Both the position numbers and the translations under genes were made by a program. Below are positions 8,406 to 17,502 of a stretch of DNA of 64,000 nucleotides, in pieces. The notes beneath the pieces are model-generated. The model was not told the origin of the DNA. It was given only the letters and a program-made list of their open reading frames with translations, and made no database searches. How positions within the stretch are numbered: position 1 is the first letter of the stretch; each line of letters begins with the position of its first letter. This DNA is from Paraliobacillus sp044383835 (GTDB lineage Bacteria; Bacillota; Bacilli; Bacillales; Amphibacillaceae): positions 1 to 64,000 of the forward strand of contig NZ_JBISEP010000001.1 in assembly GCF_044383835.1 (NCBI RefSeq), in the 5' to 3' direction.

Positions 8406-9608
8406 ATGTGGGATTCTAAATTTAAAGAAGCACTCCCGATATTAGAAAGAATTGAATCATTTGGCTATCAAGCTTTTTTTGTTGGGGGGGCTGTTCGAAA
8501 TCAACTATTAGCTATACCAATCACTGATGTTGATATAGCTACATCAGCGCCACCAACGGCTATACAGGAAATCTTTCCTAAAGTAATTCCGGTTGGGATA
8601 GAACATGGTACAGTCATTGTTAGACATAACCATGAATCTTTTGAAGTTACTACTTTTCGATTAGAAGGTACGTATTCAGATAAACGTCATCCAGATCGGG
8701 TAACATTCATAGCAGATTTAGATCTTGACTTGAGTAGAAGAGATTTTACAATGAATGCATTAGCAATGGATCGATTGGGAAGTGTGTACGACCCTTTTAA
8801 TGGACAGAATGATATTCGTAACAAGATGATACGAACAGTCGGTAATCCAAATGATCGCTTTATGGAAGATCCATTACGGATCATTCGAGCGTTTCGTTTT
8901 GTTAGTCAATTGGGTTTTTTTATTGAAGAAGAGACTTTATCCGCCGTGCTATCATCTATTGAATGGATTGATTCGCTTGCGGTAGAGCGACTAGCAAATG
9001 AATTAGAAAAATTATTTAGAGGTGATTATTGTAGGGTTGCAATTCGTTTATGTTCGGAACTAAATTTGTGGAGACGTCTTCCGGTTTTTAATAAAATAGA
9101 CGATGTTTCTTCGCTTTTAGCAAATATTAATTCTCCATTGGTTGGTTTGTATGAAGTATTTGCATACATAAAACTTAACAATCCTGCTGTCCAAATAAAA
9201 GAAATAGTTAGAGAATGGAAGCAGTCAAATCATACGTTTCATACAACAAAACAATTAGTTGAAAGTGTTGAATTATACATGAAAAGTGGGCTTACACCAT
9301 GGCTTGTTTATCAATTACCGAGCGAACTGTATCATTCCTTTATACGTTTAGTGGAAGTCACTTTAGGTGAACAAATAAACGAGAATCAGCTACAACAAAC
9401 AGAAAAAGAACTACCAATTAAAAATAAAAAGATGATTGATTTCTCCGGACATGATTTGATTAAGCTGTACCCAAATCGAGTAAAAGGTCCTTGGGTGCAA
9501 AGGTATCTAAATGAAATAGAGTCTGCTATTGTGACAAAAAAGTTAACCAATAATTATATTGAAATAAAGGAGTGGGTTCATACATGTCATCCACCCGAGA
9601 ACGCATAA
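8406..9608 (+). CDS. cca: CCA tRNA nucleotidyltransferase
   Basis: A 400-residue class II CCA-adding enzyme. In order: the nucleotidyltransferase motif ‘VGGAVRNQL’, the catalytic DxD in ‘TDVDIATSAPP’, ‘RRDFTMNALAMD’, ‘GNPNDRFMEDPLRIIRAFRF’-type motif C and a helical C-terminal body. It builds or repairs the 3' CCA end of tRNAs. AGGTGG precedes ATG 8406. Its 3' end overlaps birA by 25 bp. Confidence 0.95.
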   Translation: MWDSKFKEALPILERIESFGYQAFFVGGAVRNQLLAIPITDVDIATSAPPTAIQEIFPKVIPVGIEHGTVIVRHNHESFEVTTFRLEGTYSDKRHPDRVTFIADLDLDLSRRDFTMNALAMDRLGSVYDPFNGQNDIRNKMIRTVGNPNDRFMEDPLRIIRAFRFVSQLGFFIEEETLSAVLSSIEWIDSLAVERLANELEKLFRGDYCRVAIRLCSELNLWRRLPVFNKIDDVSSLLANINSPLVGLYEVFAYIKLNNPAVQIKEIVREWKQSNHTFHTTKQLVESVELYMKSGLTPWLVYQLPSELYHSFIRLVEVTLGEQINENQLQQTEKELPIKNKKMIDFSGHDLIKLYPNRVKGPWVQRYLNEIESAIVTKKLTNNYIEIKEWVHTCHPPENA

Positions 9609-10558
9609 TAGCATTGTTAGCAGCTAACAATGAGTCTTATGTATCAGGACAGGCTATCTCTGATCAGTTAAAGATATCAAGGACGGCCGTTTGGAAGCAA
9701 ATGAAGGTGCTAAAACAAGACGGGTATCTGATAGAAGCTATACCTAATAAAGGTTATCGTATTATATCTACGCCAAATAAATTGAGTGAAAACACGTTAC
9801 AGTGGGGTTTACAAACAAAATGGTTAGGGAAATCAATTAATTTTTATGATGAAATTGACTCGACACAGACAAAGGCTAATCACTTAGCTCAACAAGGTTG
9901 TAAACATGGCACAGTTGTTATAGCTAATAGTCAACAAGCAGGAAGAGGGCGCATGAACAGGGCTTGGCATTCAAACAATGAGGATGGTATATGGATGAGT
10001 ATGGTCTTACGTCCTACCATTTTACCTGCACATGCACCACAGTTTACTTTGCTAACTGGCACAGTTTTAGTTGATATTCTTTCTGAAAAAACAGGTATAC
10101 CTATAAAAATAAAATGGCCAAATGACCTTTTCGTTGGTGACAAAAAAGTAGCTGGCATTTTAACAGAGATGCAAGCGGAGCAAGATCAAATTCATTATCT
10201 TGTTATAGGGATTGGAATTAATGTGAATCAGTACACTAAACAATTACCTGCTGAGATCAGGACTAAAGCGACCTCTTTAAGAGAGGCGACTGGGAATTGG
10301 TTTTCTAAAATAGAATTAATTCAATCTATCTTGTATGCCTTTGAAACTGCGTATGAACGACATCAAGAGATAGGTTTTTCAGAAATAAAAAGAAACTGGG
10401 AAAAACGTGGATATAAAATGAATCAAAACGTTACTTATCACAGTGGAAATATACAAAGTGAAGGAATAATAAAAGGTATTAACGAAAATGGTGCCTTATT
10501 GATCGAGAGTAATGACAATGAAATAATTACTTTGTATTCTGCTGAAATCGATTGGTAG
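9584..10558 (+). CDS. birA: Bifunctional biotin ligase/biotin operon repressor
   Basis: A 324-residue BirA with an N-terminal winged helix (about residues 1-65; recognition helix around ‘SRTAVWKQMKVL’), a catalytic core with the biotin/AMP loop ‘GRGRMNRAW’ (about 120) and ‘KWPNDLFVGDKKVAGIL’, and a C-terminal SH3-like domain. It biotinylates acetyl-CoA and pyruvate carboxylases and represses biotin genes. GTG 9572 lies inside the ribosome site AAGGAG, so ATG 9584 is the start. Confidence 0.94.
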   Translation: MSSTRERIIALLAANNESYVSGQAISDQLKISRTAVWKQMKVLKQDGYLIEAIPNKGYRIISTPNKLSENTLQWGLQTKWLGKSINFYDEIDSTQTKANHLAQQGCKHGTVVIANSQQAGRGRMNRAWHSNNEDGIWMSMVLRPTILPAHAPQFTLLTGTVLVDILSEKTGIPIKIKWPNDLFVGDKKVAGILTEMQAEQDQIHYLVIGIGINVNQYTKQLPAEIRTKATSLREATGNWFSKIELIQSILYAFETAYERHQEIGFSEIKRNWEKRGYKMNQNVTYHSGNIQSEGIIKGINENGALLIESNDNEIITLYSAEIDW

Positions 10559-10574
10559 CTGGGAGGATATACAA

Positions 10575-11414
10575 ATGAAAAACAGAATAACTTTACAAGA
10601 AATGAAAGAAAATAATGACAAAATCACCATGATTACAGCTTATGATTATCCTTCAGCTAAAGCGGCTGAAGAAGCTGACATAGATATGATTTTAGTTGGT
10701 GATTCTTTAGGGATGGTTGTACTCGGATATGATTCTACAGTTCAAGTTACGATGGATGATATGATTCATCACGGAAGAGCGGTAACTAGAGGGGCTTCGA
10801 ATACTTTTGTAGTGGTAGATATGCCTTTTATGTCTTATCATATCTCAATAGAAGAATCGATGAAAAATGCAAGAAATCTTTTTCAATCAACAAACGCACA
10901 AGCATTGAAAGTAGAAGGGGCAACTCCAGAAATATTAACATTAATTTCTAAGTTAACTCAGGCTGGAATACCAGTTGTCGGACATATTGGTTTAACGCCT
11001 CAATCTGTTAATGTATTAGGTGGATTTCGTGTACAAGGAAAAGACAAGCAAAGTGTTGAGAGGCTAATTAAAGATGCAAAAGCATTAGAAGCTAGTGGAG
11101 CAATTAGTGTTGTATTAGAGTGTATACCAGAAGAAGTGGCAAGCCATATTACACATCAATTAAAAATACCGACGATTGGTATTGGTGCTGGATCAATCTG
11201 TGATGGGCAAGTACTTGTGTATCATGATATTTTACAATACGGCGTGCAACGTCTACCAAAATTCGTTAAAACATATAACGATTTGAACACTACAATTCCA
11301 AAGGCCATTCGTCAATATATCTCAGATGTGAAGCAAGTATCATTTCCTAATGAAACACAAAGCTACTTTCTATCAGAAGATCTGAAGCAATCATTACGGA
11401 TGGGGGATTTCTAA
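10575..11414 (+). CDS. panB: 3-methyl-2-oxobutanoate hydroxymethyltransferase
   Basis: A 279-residue TIM-barrel enzyme that makes ketopantoate with 5,10-methylene-THF. Metal and substrate motifs are clear: ‘VGDSLGMVVLGYDST’ (about 42-56), ‘VKVEGA’-type loop, and ‘GIGAGSICDGQVLV’ (about 205-218). GGGAGG precedes the ATG. Its last base is shared with the panC start codon. Confidence 0.95.
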   Translation: MKNRITLQEMKENNDKITMITAYDYPSAKAAEEADIDMILVGDSLGMVVLGYDSTVQVTMDDMIHHGRAVTRGASNTFVVVDMPFMSYHISIEESMKNARNLFQSTNAQALKVEGATPEILTLISKLTQAGIPVVGHIGLTPQSVNVLGGFRVQGKDKQSVERLIKDAKALEASGAISVVLECIPEEVASHITHQLKIPTIGIGAGSICDGQVLVYHDILQYGVQRLPKFVKTYNDLNTTIPKAIRQYISDVKQVSFPNETQSYFLSEDLKQSLRMGDF

Positions 11415-12286
11415 TGAAAGTGATTAGAACCATTCAAGAAATGCAAGAAATAGTTAAACAACTAAAACAGAATCAAAAAAAGGTTGGTTTTGTACCAACG
11501 ATGGGTTATTTGCATGAAGGACATACAGCATTAATCGATCAAGCTAGAAACAACAATGATATTGTGATTATGAGTATTTTTGTTAATCCATTACAATTTG
11601 GTCCAAATGAAGATTTTGACAAGTACCCTAGAGATGAAATGCATGATAAACAAATAGCAGAAGACCATGGTGTTGATTATTTGTTTTTACCAACAGTAGA
11701 TGAGATGTATCCAGACCAAATGGGGATAAGCATGACGGCAACAGATCGCGTCAATGTACTTTGTGGTAAATCAAGACCAGGACACTTTTCAGGTGTTATC
11801 ACTGTATTAACTAAGCTATTTCATATTACTCAAGCGGATGATGTTTATTTTGGTAACAAAGATGCCCAACAAGTTGCTGTAGTAGACCAGCTGATTAGTA
11901 ATTTGAATTTCCCAGTAACGCTACATATGATCCCTACTGTGCGAGAAAGCGATGGGTTAGCTAAGAGTAGTAGAAATGTTTATTTAAATGGAAAAGAGAG
12001 AAGTGAAGCAGTTTACCTTTATCACAGTTTATGTTTAGCACAACAGAAAATATTTGACGGTGAAAAAAATCCTGCTATTATAGTGAATGAAGTAAAAAAA
12101 TACATTCAATCGAATACAAGTGGTACAATAGATTATGTAGAAATCCTTACTTTTCCAACCTTGCAGCCAATAGAAGAAATAAATCAACAATTTATTATTG
12201 CAGTTGCTGTTCAGTTTGATAAAGCAAGGTTAATTGATAATTTTATGATGTCTGCTGATGGTAAGATTGATCATATAGCATTATAG
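11414..12286 (+). CDS. panC: Pantothenate synthetase
   Basis: A 290-residue ligase joining pantoate and beta-alanine with ATP. It has the nucleotide-binding motif ‘PTMGYLHEGH’ (residues 28-37, HIGH-like), ‘SIFVNPLQFGPNEDFDKYPR’ and the KMSKS-like ‘LAKSSRN’ (about 184-190). The ATG overlaps the panB stop (TAATG), indicating coupling. Confidence 0.95.
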   Translation: MKVIRTIQEMQEIVKQLKQNQKKVGFVPTMGYLHEGHTALIDQARNNNDIVIMSIFVNPLQFGPNEDFDKYPRDEMHDKQIAEDHGVDYLFLPTVDEMYPDQMGISMTATDRVNVLCGKSRPGHFSGVITVLTKLFHITQADDVYFGNKDAQQVAVVDQLISNLNFPVTLHMIPTVRESDGLAKSSRNVYLNGKERSEAVYLYHSLCLAQQKIFDGEKNPAIIVNEVKKYIQSNTSGTIDYVEILTFPTLQPIEEINQQFIIAVAVQFDKARLIDNFMMSADGKIDHIAL

Positions 12287-12297
12287 GAGGGGTTATT

Positions 12298-12681
12298 ATG
12301 TACCGTACCATGATGCATGCAAAAATACATCGTGCCAAGGTAACAGAAGCGAATCTAAATTATGTAGGTAGCATTACAATTGATCAAGATATTATTGATC
12401 AAGTAGGTATTTTACCACATGAAAAAGTACAAATTGTGAATAACAATAACGGAGCCAGGTTGGAAACATATGTGATCCCTGGTGAACGGGGTAGTAAGGT
12501 AGTGTGCTTAAATGGTGCTGCTGCGAGACTCGTTCAGCTTAATGATATCATTATCATTGTTGCGTATGCTTCGCTATCTGACGAAGAATTAAAAAATTTC
12601 AAACCGAAAGTCGCTATTATGAATGAAGATAATGAAGTCGTACAAATGATAGAACAGGAAGCTCCATCAACAGTGATGTGA
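12298..12681 (+). CDS. panD: Aspartate 1-decarboxylase (pyruvoyl enzyme)
   Basis: A 127-residue proenzyme; self-cleavage between Gly24 and Ser25 in ‘YVGSITID’ would create the pyruvoyl cofactor. Conserved Lys9, Tyr58-region and ‘NGAAARL’ are present. It supplies beta-alanine to PanC, completing the pan operon. Excellent ribosome site AGGAGGGG. A terminator follows. Confidence 0.95.
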   Translation: MYRTMMHAKIHRAKVTEANLNYVGSITIDQDIIDQVGILPHEKVQIVNNNNGARLETYVIPGERGSKVVCLNGAAARLVQLNDIIIIVAYASLSDEELKNFKPKVAIMNEDNEVVQMIEQEAPSTVM

Positions 12682-12685
12682 TTGT

Positions 12686-12728
12686 AAAACTCTTATCAAT
12701 AATTTATTTGGTAGGAGTTTTATTTATT
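12686..12728 (+). terminator. Terminator of the pan operon
   Basis: AAAACTC (12686-12692) pairs with GAGTTTT (12715-12721), with additional TATC/GGTA pairing inside, followed by an AT-rich run. Confidence 0.55.
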
Positions 12729-12925
12729 CCGCACTTACGGATCATGCCCCACTACTTCAAACTGGGGAGTGATCTAATGAATTTAGGGACGGGATAAGCG
12801 GATTACAGACTAAGAGCTCCACATCGTGTGGATATAAAATCCGATTCGTTCAACTAACAATTAGTGGGAGAAGAGCAAACCATCTCCATTGCATAGAAGT
12901 TTCACTTTATAGGATAGCTAGATAT
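12729..12925 (+). mobile_element. Structured remnant resembling IS200/IS605-type ends
   Basis: No ORF here, but three ordered hairpins: GATCA-2-CCCCA pairing with TGGGG-2-TGATC (12740-12774); CGGATT/AATCCG (12799-12843) enclosing TCCACA-tcg-TGTGGA (12818-12832); and GGAGA/TCTCC (12867-12887). The last is followed by GAAGTTTCAC (12896-12905), which resembles the right ends of TnpB-only IS605 elements as I recall them. A small non-autonomous element is the best guess; a conserved structured RNA is the alternative. Confidence 0.4.
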
Positions 12926-12939
12926 TAAGGATGAGAAGA

Positions 12940-15729
12940 TTGAACAAATATATAATTGTTGATTTAGAAACAACTGGACATAAACCAAGAAATGGTGACA
13001 GAATCATTGAAATTGGTATAGCTGTACTAGAGGAAGGAAGCATTGTAAATCAATATACCACGCTAATCAATCCAAACATAGAAATTACACCATTTATTGA
13101 GAATTTAACAGGGATCACTAATTCAGATGTCCAACATGCTCCCATATTTGAGGAGGTAGCTTCAGACATTCAAGCTTATTTTCAAGAGGGATATTTCGTA
13201 GCACATAATGTTCCTTTTGATTTAGGTTTTTTAAATGATGAGCTTGATCGCGTGGGAATGAATACGATAGAACTTCCCATTTTGGATACAGTAGAATTAT
13301 CCCGTATTTTATTGCCTCAAGCTTCAAGTTATAAATTAGAGCATTTGGGGAAACAATTAGCCCTTGCACACGACGCACCTCATCGTGCTTTATCTGATGC
13401 ACTAGTTACTGCACAGTTACTAAATTTCTTATTAGACAAATTAGCTCAAAAGCCCTATGAATTGATTAATCAATTAAAAAAATTAGAACCAAAACTAAAA
13501 AGCGATCTATCTTCCATACTTGAACAATTAACCTTTCACTCAGTTATGTCAACAATTGATGAAGAACAAATAGAAATATTTCGTGGATTCGCATTAAAAA
13601 AACAATCACGCACCAAGGTAGATCAACAACAAGAACTTCCTTCATTTGGAGACATGATTGATCAATTATTTGACGCTCCATCGGGTTTTGAGAAACGAAT
13701 CAATCACTATGAAAAACGCGCGGGGCAATATGAAATGGCAACGTTTGTCTATGATGCATTTCAATCAAAACAGCATGCAATGATTGAAGCAGCGACTGGA
13801 ACAGGTAAAACGTTAGCTTATTTGATCCCAGCAATTTATCAAGCAGTGAAGAATCATGAAAGAGTTGTCATTAGTACACATTTAACACAACTTCAAACAC
13901 AATTAGTAGAAAAAGAAATCCCATTATTGGAGCAATCGTTGCCTTTTCTATTTCATACTACTGTCATGAAAGGTAAACAACATTATGTAAGTTTAGTTAA
14001 ATTTGAACAGTCCATGCAATCAAATGATTTAGATAACTATGATATTACATTAACTAAAGCGATTATTTTAGTTTGGCTTACAGAAACAGATACAGGAGAT
14101 TTTGATGAACTTAGTTTACCTTCAAGTGGAGCACACTTTGCAAAATCAGTTTCTTCTGAAGCTGAAGGCACACTCGATTCAAACTCACCATGGTCTACTC
14201 GTTCATTTTTACTAAGAGCGAAGGATAAAGCTAAACGAGCAAATCTAATCATTACTAATCATGCTTTTGTCTGTACGAATTTAGCCAGCGATACAGATTT
14301 ATTACCAGACTTCAGTAAATTAATTGTTGATGAAGCACATCACTTTGAAGCTATTGCCTCAAAGCAATTCGGTTTTCGATTGAACTATTTATCGATACAA
14401 CAACTATTAAAAACTGTCGGATCGATTAATGATGGATTTATACATAGCTTGGCTAGTAAACATGATAGGATCAACAATCTACTATCTGACCTACAGTGGG
14501 AAGATGCTTGCCAAGCTACAAAAGAAGAATTAGATCTGTTATTTAGAAGCCTATTCCAATATGTTAATACTAAGAAGGTAAATCAAGTTGGAGTAAGCGA
14601 TATTGGAAGGTATCAATATATACTTAAGGATGAGAGTGGCGAACAGTGGCAAGTTATCTTAAATATCACTGAACGATTACGTTTTTATTTTATAGATTTA
14701 ATTCATATATTAGTAAAAATAAAAATGTTTCTTTCTCAACAAAATTATCCAATCGACGTAATGGAAACATTACAGCATCACGCTGCACAAATGCAAAAAG
14801 TCATCGATCAATTAACTTCATATTTTATACAGCCTGTAAAGAATTCAGAAGTGAAGTGGATAGAGATAGAAAGTAATGGTGCAAGAAATGCGGTCTATTT
14901 ATATCAAGAACCAATAGATGTTGGAAGCATATTACAATCTAAGCTATTTAGCCATTTAGAAAGTGTTGTATTAACTAGCGCAACAATAACAATGAAAAGC
15001 TCTTTTGATATTTTTAAAAAACGTTTAGGATTTGATAGTGATACACTACTGGAAAAACAAATTGAGTCCCCATATGTTTACCAAGATCAAGTTCAATTAT
15101 TGGTTCCAAATGATTTTCCTATCATGGAATACAACCAAACAGATGACTTTATTTACGCAATGTGTGAAGCAATTTTATCTCTTGCGCAAATAACTAAAGG
15201 TAGAATGCTGGTATTATTTACATCCTATGACATGTTGAGAAAATCATATCAATTATTATATGAGTGGATGGATCAAAAAGATTATATCCTTATTGCACAA
15301 GGTATTTCTAGTGGTAGTCGTACGCGATTGAAAAAAAACTTTCAATCATTTAGTCAAGCAATCCTGCTAGGCACAAATTCATTTTGGGAAGGGATTGATA
15401 TTCCCGGAAGTGATCTATCATGTGTTGTAATTGCTCGATTACCATTTCAACCACCAAAACATCCTGCTTATCAAGCAAAGGCATTATTCTCAGAAAAAAA
15501 AGGAGATAATTCATTTATGTCTGTAGCATTACCAAATGCAGTACTGCGATTTAAACAAGGGTTCGGCCGATTAATTCGTTCTAGTACTGACCGAGGTATT
15601 GTATTTGTTTGCGATGAACGACTGCTTACAGCAAAATACGGAAAATATTTCATTGATTCCATTCCAACAATTGATGTACATTACGCGTCAACGAAAGAAT
15701 TATTGGAAACCGCCGAAGAATGGTTATGA
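12940..15729 (+). CDS. dinG: DinG-family helicase with N-terminal DnaQ-type exonuclease
   Basis: About 929 residues. The exonuclease domain (1-165) has ExoI ‘VDLETTG’, ExoII ‘HNVPFDLGFL’ and ExoIII ‘HRALSDALVT’. The XPD-like SF2 helicase follows with Walker A ‘ATGTGKT’, ‘VDEAHHFE’ (DEAH), ‘SATI’ and motif VI ‘QGFGRLIRSSTDRG’. No Fe-S cysteine set is seen, as is normal for Gram-positive DinG. ATG 12931 touches its ribosome site; TTG 12940, 6-9 nt after AAGGATG, is preferred but not proven. Confidence 0.9.
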   Translation: MNKYIIVDLETTGHKPRNGDRIIEIGIAVLEEGSIVNQYTTLINPNIEITPFIENLTGITNSDVQHAPIFEEVASDIQAYFQEGYFVAHNVPFDLGFLNDELDRVGMNTIELPILDTVELSRILLPQASSYKLEHLGKQLALAHDAPHRALSDALVTAQLLNFLLDKLAQKPYELINQLKKLEPKLKSDLSSILEQLTFHSVMSTIDEEQIEIFRGFALKKQSRTKVDQQQELPSFGDMIDQLFDAPSGFEKRINHYEKRAGQYEMATFVYDAFQSKQHAMIEAATGTGKTLAYLIPAIYQAVKNHERVVISTHLTQLQTQLVEKEIPLLEQSLPFLFHTTVMKGKQHYVSLVKFEQSMQSNDLDNYDITLTKAIILVWLTETDTGDFDELSLPSSGAHFAKSVSSEAEGTLDSNSPWSTRSFLLRAKDKAKRANLIITNHAFVCTNLASDTDLLPDFSKLIVDEAHHFEAIASKQFGFRLNYLSIQQLLKTVGSINDGFIHSLASKHDRINNLLSDLQWEDACQATKEELDLLFRSLFQYVNTKKVNQVGVSDIGRYQYILKDESGEQWQVILNITERLRFYFIDLIHILVKIKMFLSQQNYPIDVMETLQHHAAQMQKVIDQLTSYFIQPVKNSEVKWIEIESNGARNAVYLYQEPIDVGSILQSKLFSHLESVVLTSATITMKSSFDIFKKRLGFDSDTLLEKQIESPYVYQDQVQLLVPNDFPIMEYNQTDDFIYAMCEAILSLAQITKGRMLVLFTSYDMLRKSYQLLYEWMDQKDYILIAQGISSGSRTRLKKNFQSFSQAILLGTNSFWEGIDIPGSDLSCVVIARLPFQPPKHPAYQAKALFSEKKGDNSFMSVALPNAVLRFKQGFGRLIRSSTDRGIVFVCDERLLTAKYGKYFIDSIPTIDVHYASTKELLETAEEWL

Positions 15730-15786
15730 ACAGGACAATCTGACGCATGCTAACATTATGTATTAATGTAAAGTAGGTGTCGTTAA

Positions 15787-16587
15787 GTGTTGGATAGGAT
15801 TAAAAAAGCAACTGCTCGTTTTGTTTGTGTTATTTTATTTATCCCAATATTATTAACTCCTGAGAATCATCCATTTGCTTCAGATAAGGAGCAGTTAGTT
15901 ATTTCATTTTTGAATATACCTGATGGAGAAGCAACATTAATTCAAACGTCTGAAGGAGATAACATCTTAATCAATACAGGATCTACCTATAGTCTAGACA
16001 ATTTGATAAATCAGTTAAACCAATTACACGTCAAAAAAATTAACAGTATTATTCTTACAAACCAAACAGATGCCTACCAAGGGAATTTAAACCATTTATT
16101 AAATAATTATAATGTAGAAACTGTAATCACTGCTGTAAAAACCGAACATTTAATAGACTTAATTGATAAACAGATAGTGAAAGAATGGAAAAAAAGTAAT
16201 GATTATTCATTATCGAAGCATTTAAATTGTTATGTACATGACACGACTGAGCAAGGTGAAATGACAATTTCAATTATGTACGGAAAGAATAGTATTTTAT
16301 ATATGGGTTTTTCGGAGAATCCAACATTGCAATCCATCATAGAGCAAACAGATCGAAAACCAGATATTATTAAAATCCCTAATTTTGCTCAAGGTGATTC
16401 TCCTAGTGAGCAACTCTTAAAAGATATAGATCCACATATCAGTATTATATTTCATATAAAGTCTGGGAAATTAAACCGATCATTAATTGAGAGACTAAAT
16501 GAGTCATGGATTGATGTGTATCAATTAAAACGAGTAGGTACAACAATTATCCAGATGAACTTACAGGATTATCAGATTATTTCATAA
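15787..16587 (+). CDS. Exported degenerate ComEC-like metallo-beta-lactamase fold protein
   Basis: 266 residues beginning with a GTG; an N-terminal hydrophobic segment (about 10-25) with a possible cleavage after ‘HPFASD’ suggests export or anchoring. The body aligns by eye with the ComEC/Rec2 C-terminal beta-lactamase domain: ‘ISFLNIPDGEATLIQT’ for VxFLDVGQGDAxLI, ‘ILINTGS’ for LIDGG, and ‘IILTNQTDAYQGNL’ for THxHxDHxGG. The metal ligands are gone, so it is probably a non-catalytic relative. Its role is unknown. Confidence 0.6.
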   Translation: MLDRIKKATARFVCVILFIPILLTPENHPFASDKEQLVISFLNIPDGEATLIQTSEGDNILINTGSTYSLDNLINQLNQLHVKKINSIILTNQTDAYQGNLNHLLNNYNVETVITAVKTEHLIDLIDKQIVKEWKKSNDYSLSKHLNCYVHDTTEQGEMTISIMYGKNSILYMGFSENPTLQSIIEQTDRKPDIIKIPNFAQGDSPSEQLLKDIDPHISIIFHIKSGKLNRSLIERLNESWIDVYQLKRVGTTIIQMNLQDYQIIS

Positions 16588-16602
16588 TAGTATGTCTATA
16601 AT

Positions 16603-16636
16603 AAAAAGCTGTGTACACGTTCGTACACAGCGAAAA
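16603..16636 (-). terminator. Leftward-facing terminator-like hairpin
   Basis: The perfect 9-bp arms GCTGTGTAC (16608-16616) and GTACACAGC (16623-16631) have a 6-nt loop. The T-tract (TTTTTATTAT) lies on the minus-strand side, so classical termination would be leftward, although no minus-strand gene lies to the right. It may still end the upstream plus-strand mRNA. Confidence 0.4.
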
Positions 16637-16699
16637 ATGGGTAAGGATTAAATTTTGTTGAAAAAAATTCAAATGTCCATCAAAATTAATCATAAAAAC

Positions 16700-16708
16700 T
16701 GTTATAAT
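16700..16708 (+). promoter_or_regulatory. Extended -10 promoter before ypmA
   Basis: TGTTATAAT matches TGn-TATAAT exactly; no good -35 is seen 17 bp upstream. It lies about 110 bp before ypmA, so the ypmA-ypmB-aspB-asnS group would have a long leader. Confidence 0.5.
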
Positions 16709-16820
16709 GGAAACATATTTGTTTTTCAACTCAATAGTAGTATATATTAATGCAACAAAATTATAATTAGTAATTAATGCAATCTAAAGTAAAAAAACAA
16801 TTTGTAGGGGTATGAGTAAA

Positions 16821-16991
16821 ATGGAAAATAAAATAGAAACACTTTCTACCGTTCGACTGGCTTATACGAATGATTTATATAAAATTGTAGATAGTTTAAA
16901 TCGCACATTGAAAGAGGATGATTTAATGTTTGGTTTAGCACTAGATGAGGATGACGATGAAACGGCAATCTTTACTATCTATCGTACCTAG
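16821..16991 (+). CDS. ypmA: DUF4264 small protein YpmA
   Basis: A 56-residue protein of the YpmA/DUF4264 family: begins ‘MENKIETLSTVRLAY’, contains ‘TLKEDDLMFGLALDE’ and ends ‘IFTIYRT’. The ATG at 16812 is only 1 nt from AGGGG; ATG 16821 has correct spacing. Its 3' end overlaps the ypmB start by 35 bp in another frame. Function unknown, but the ypmA-ypmB-aspB order is conserved in Bacillus. Confidence 0.85.
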   Translation: MENKIETLSTVRLAYTNDLYKIVDSLNRTLKEDDLMFGLALDEDDDETAIFTIYRT

Positions 16992-17490
16992 TTGGTTTAA
17001 GTGGGCGCTTGCAATTGTTTTCGTATGCTTGGTAGCAGTAGTTGTATATGCGGCTAATGTGTATCAAGATATTCAGGGCAATAAGCGGGAAGGTTTTGTG
17101 AAGTCAGAAGAGCGTGTTTTAAGTGAAACAAAGATAGTCGAGGTAGATAAAGTTTCACGTTTCCATGGACAAAAATATTATCATGTAGTAAGTGGAAGGA
17201 CCAAAACGGATGAACAAATGCTTGCTTATGTTCATCAATCTAATGCAGAAAAAAAAATTGTTTCTTTTTCATTAAAAGACTTTGTTGATAAGGAACAAAT
17301 TGAAAGCAAGTGGCAATCGGAATGTGGGAATTGTAGACTATTACAATCAAACTATGGCATTAGGGATAATATTCCTTTGTTGGAATTATCTTATTTTGAT
17401 CATGATGATCGTTTAAGCTATCGCTATTATCGTTTAGATAATGGTGAGTTTGAAAGTGGTGTTTCTTTTTCTAATAATTATAAACAATAG
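16957..17490 (+). CDS. ypmB: DUF5590/PepSY-like membrane-anchored protein YpmB
   Basis: 177 residues with one N-terminal transmembrane anchor (about residues 13-33) and an extracytoplasmic domain resembling the YpmB fold. GAGG at 16947-16950 favours ATG 16957 over earlier in-frame ATGs at 16945 and 16951. The start lies inside ypmA, and aspB follows after 12 bp. Confidence 0.8.
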   Translation: MKRQSLLSIVPSWFKWALAIVFVCLVAVVVYAANVYQDIQGNKREGFVKSEERVLSETKIVEVDKVSRFHGQKYYHVVSGRTKTDEQMLAYVHQSNAEKKIVSFSLKDFVDKEQIESKWQSECGNCRLLQSNYGIRDNIPLLELSYFDHDDRLSYRYYRLDNGEFESGVSFSNNYKQ

Positions 17491-17502
17491 AAAGGTGATT
17501 AT

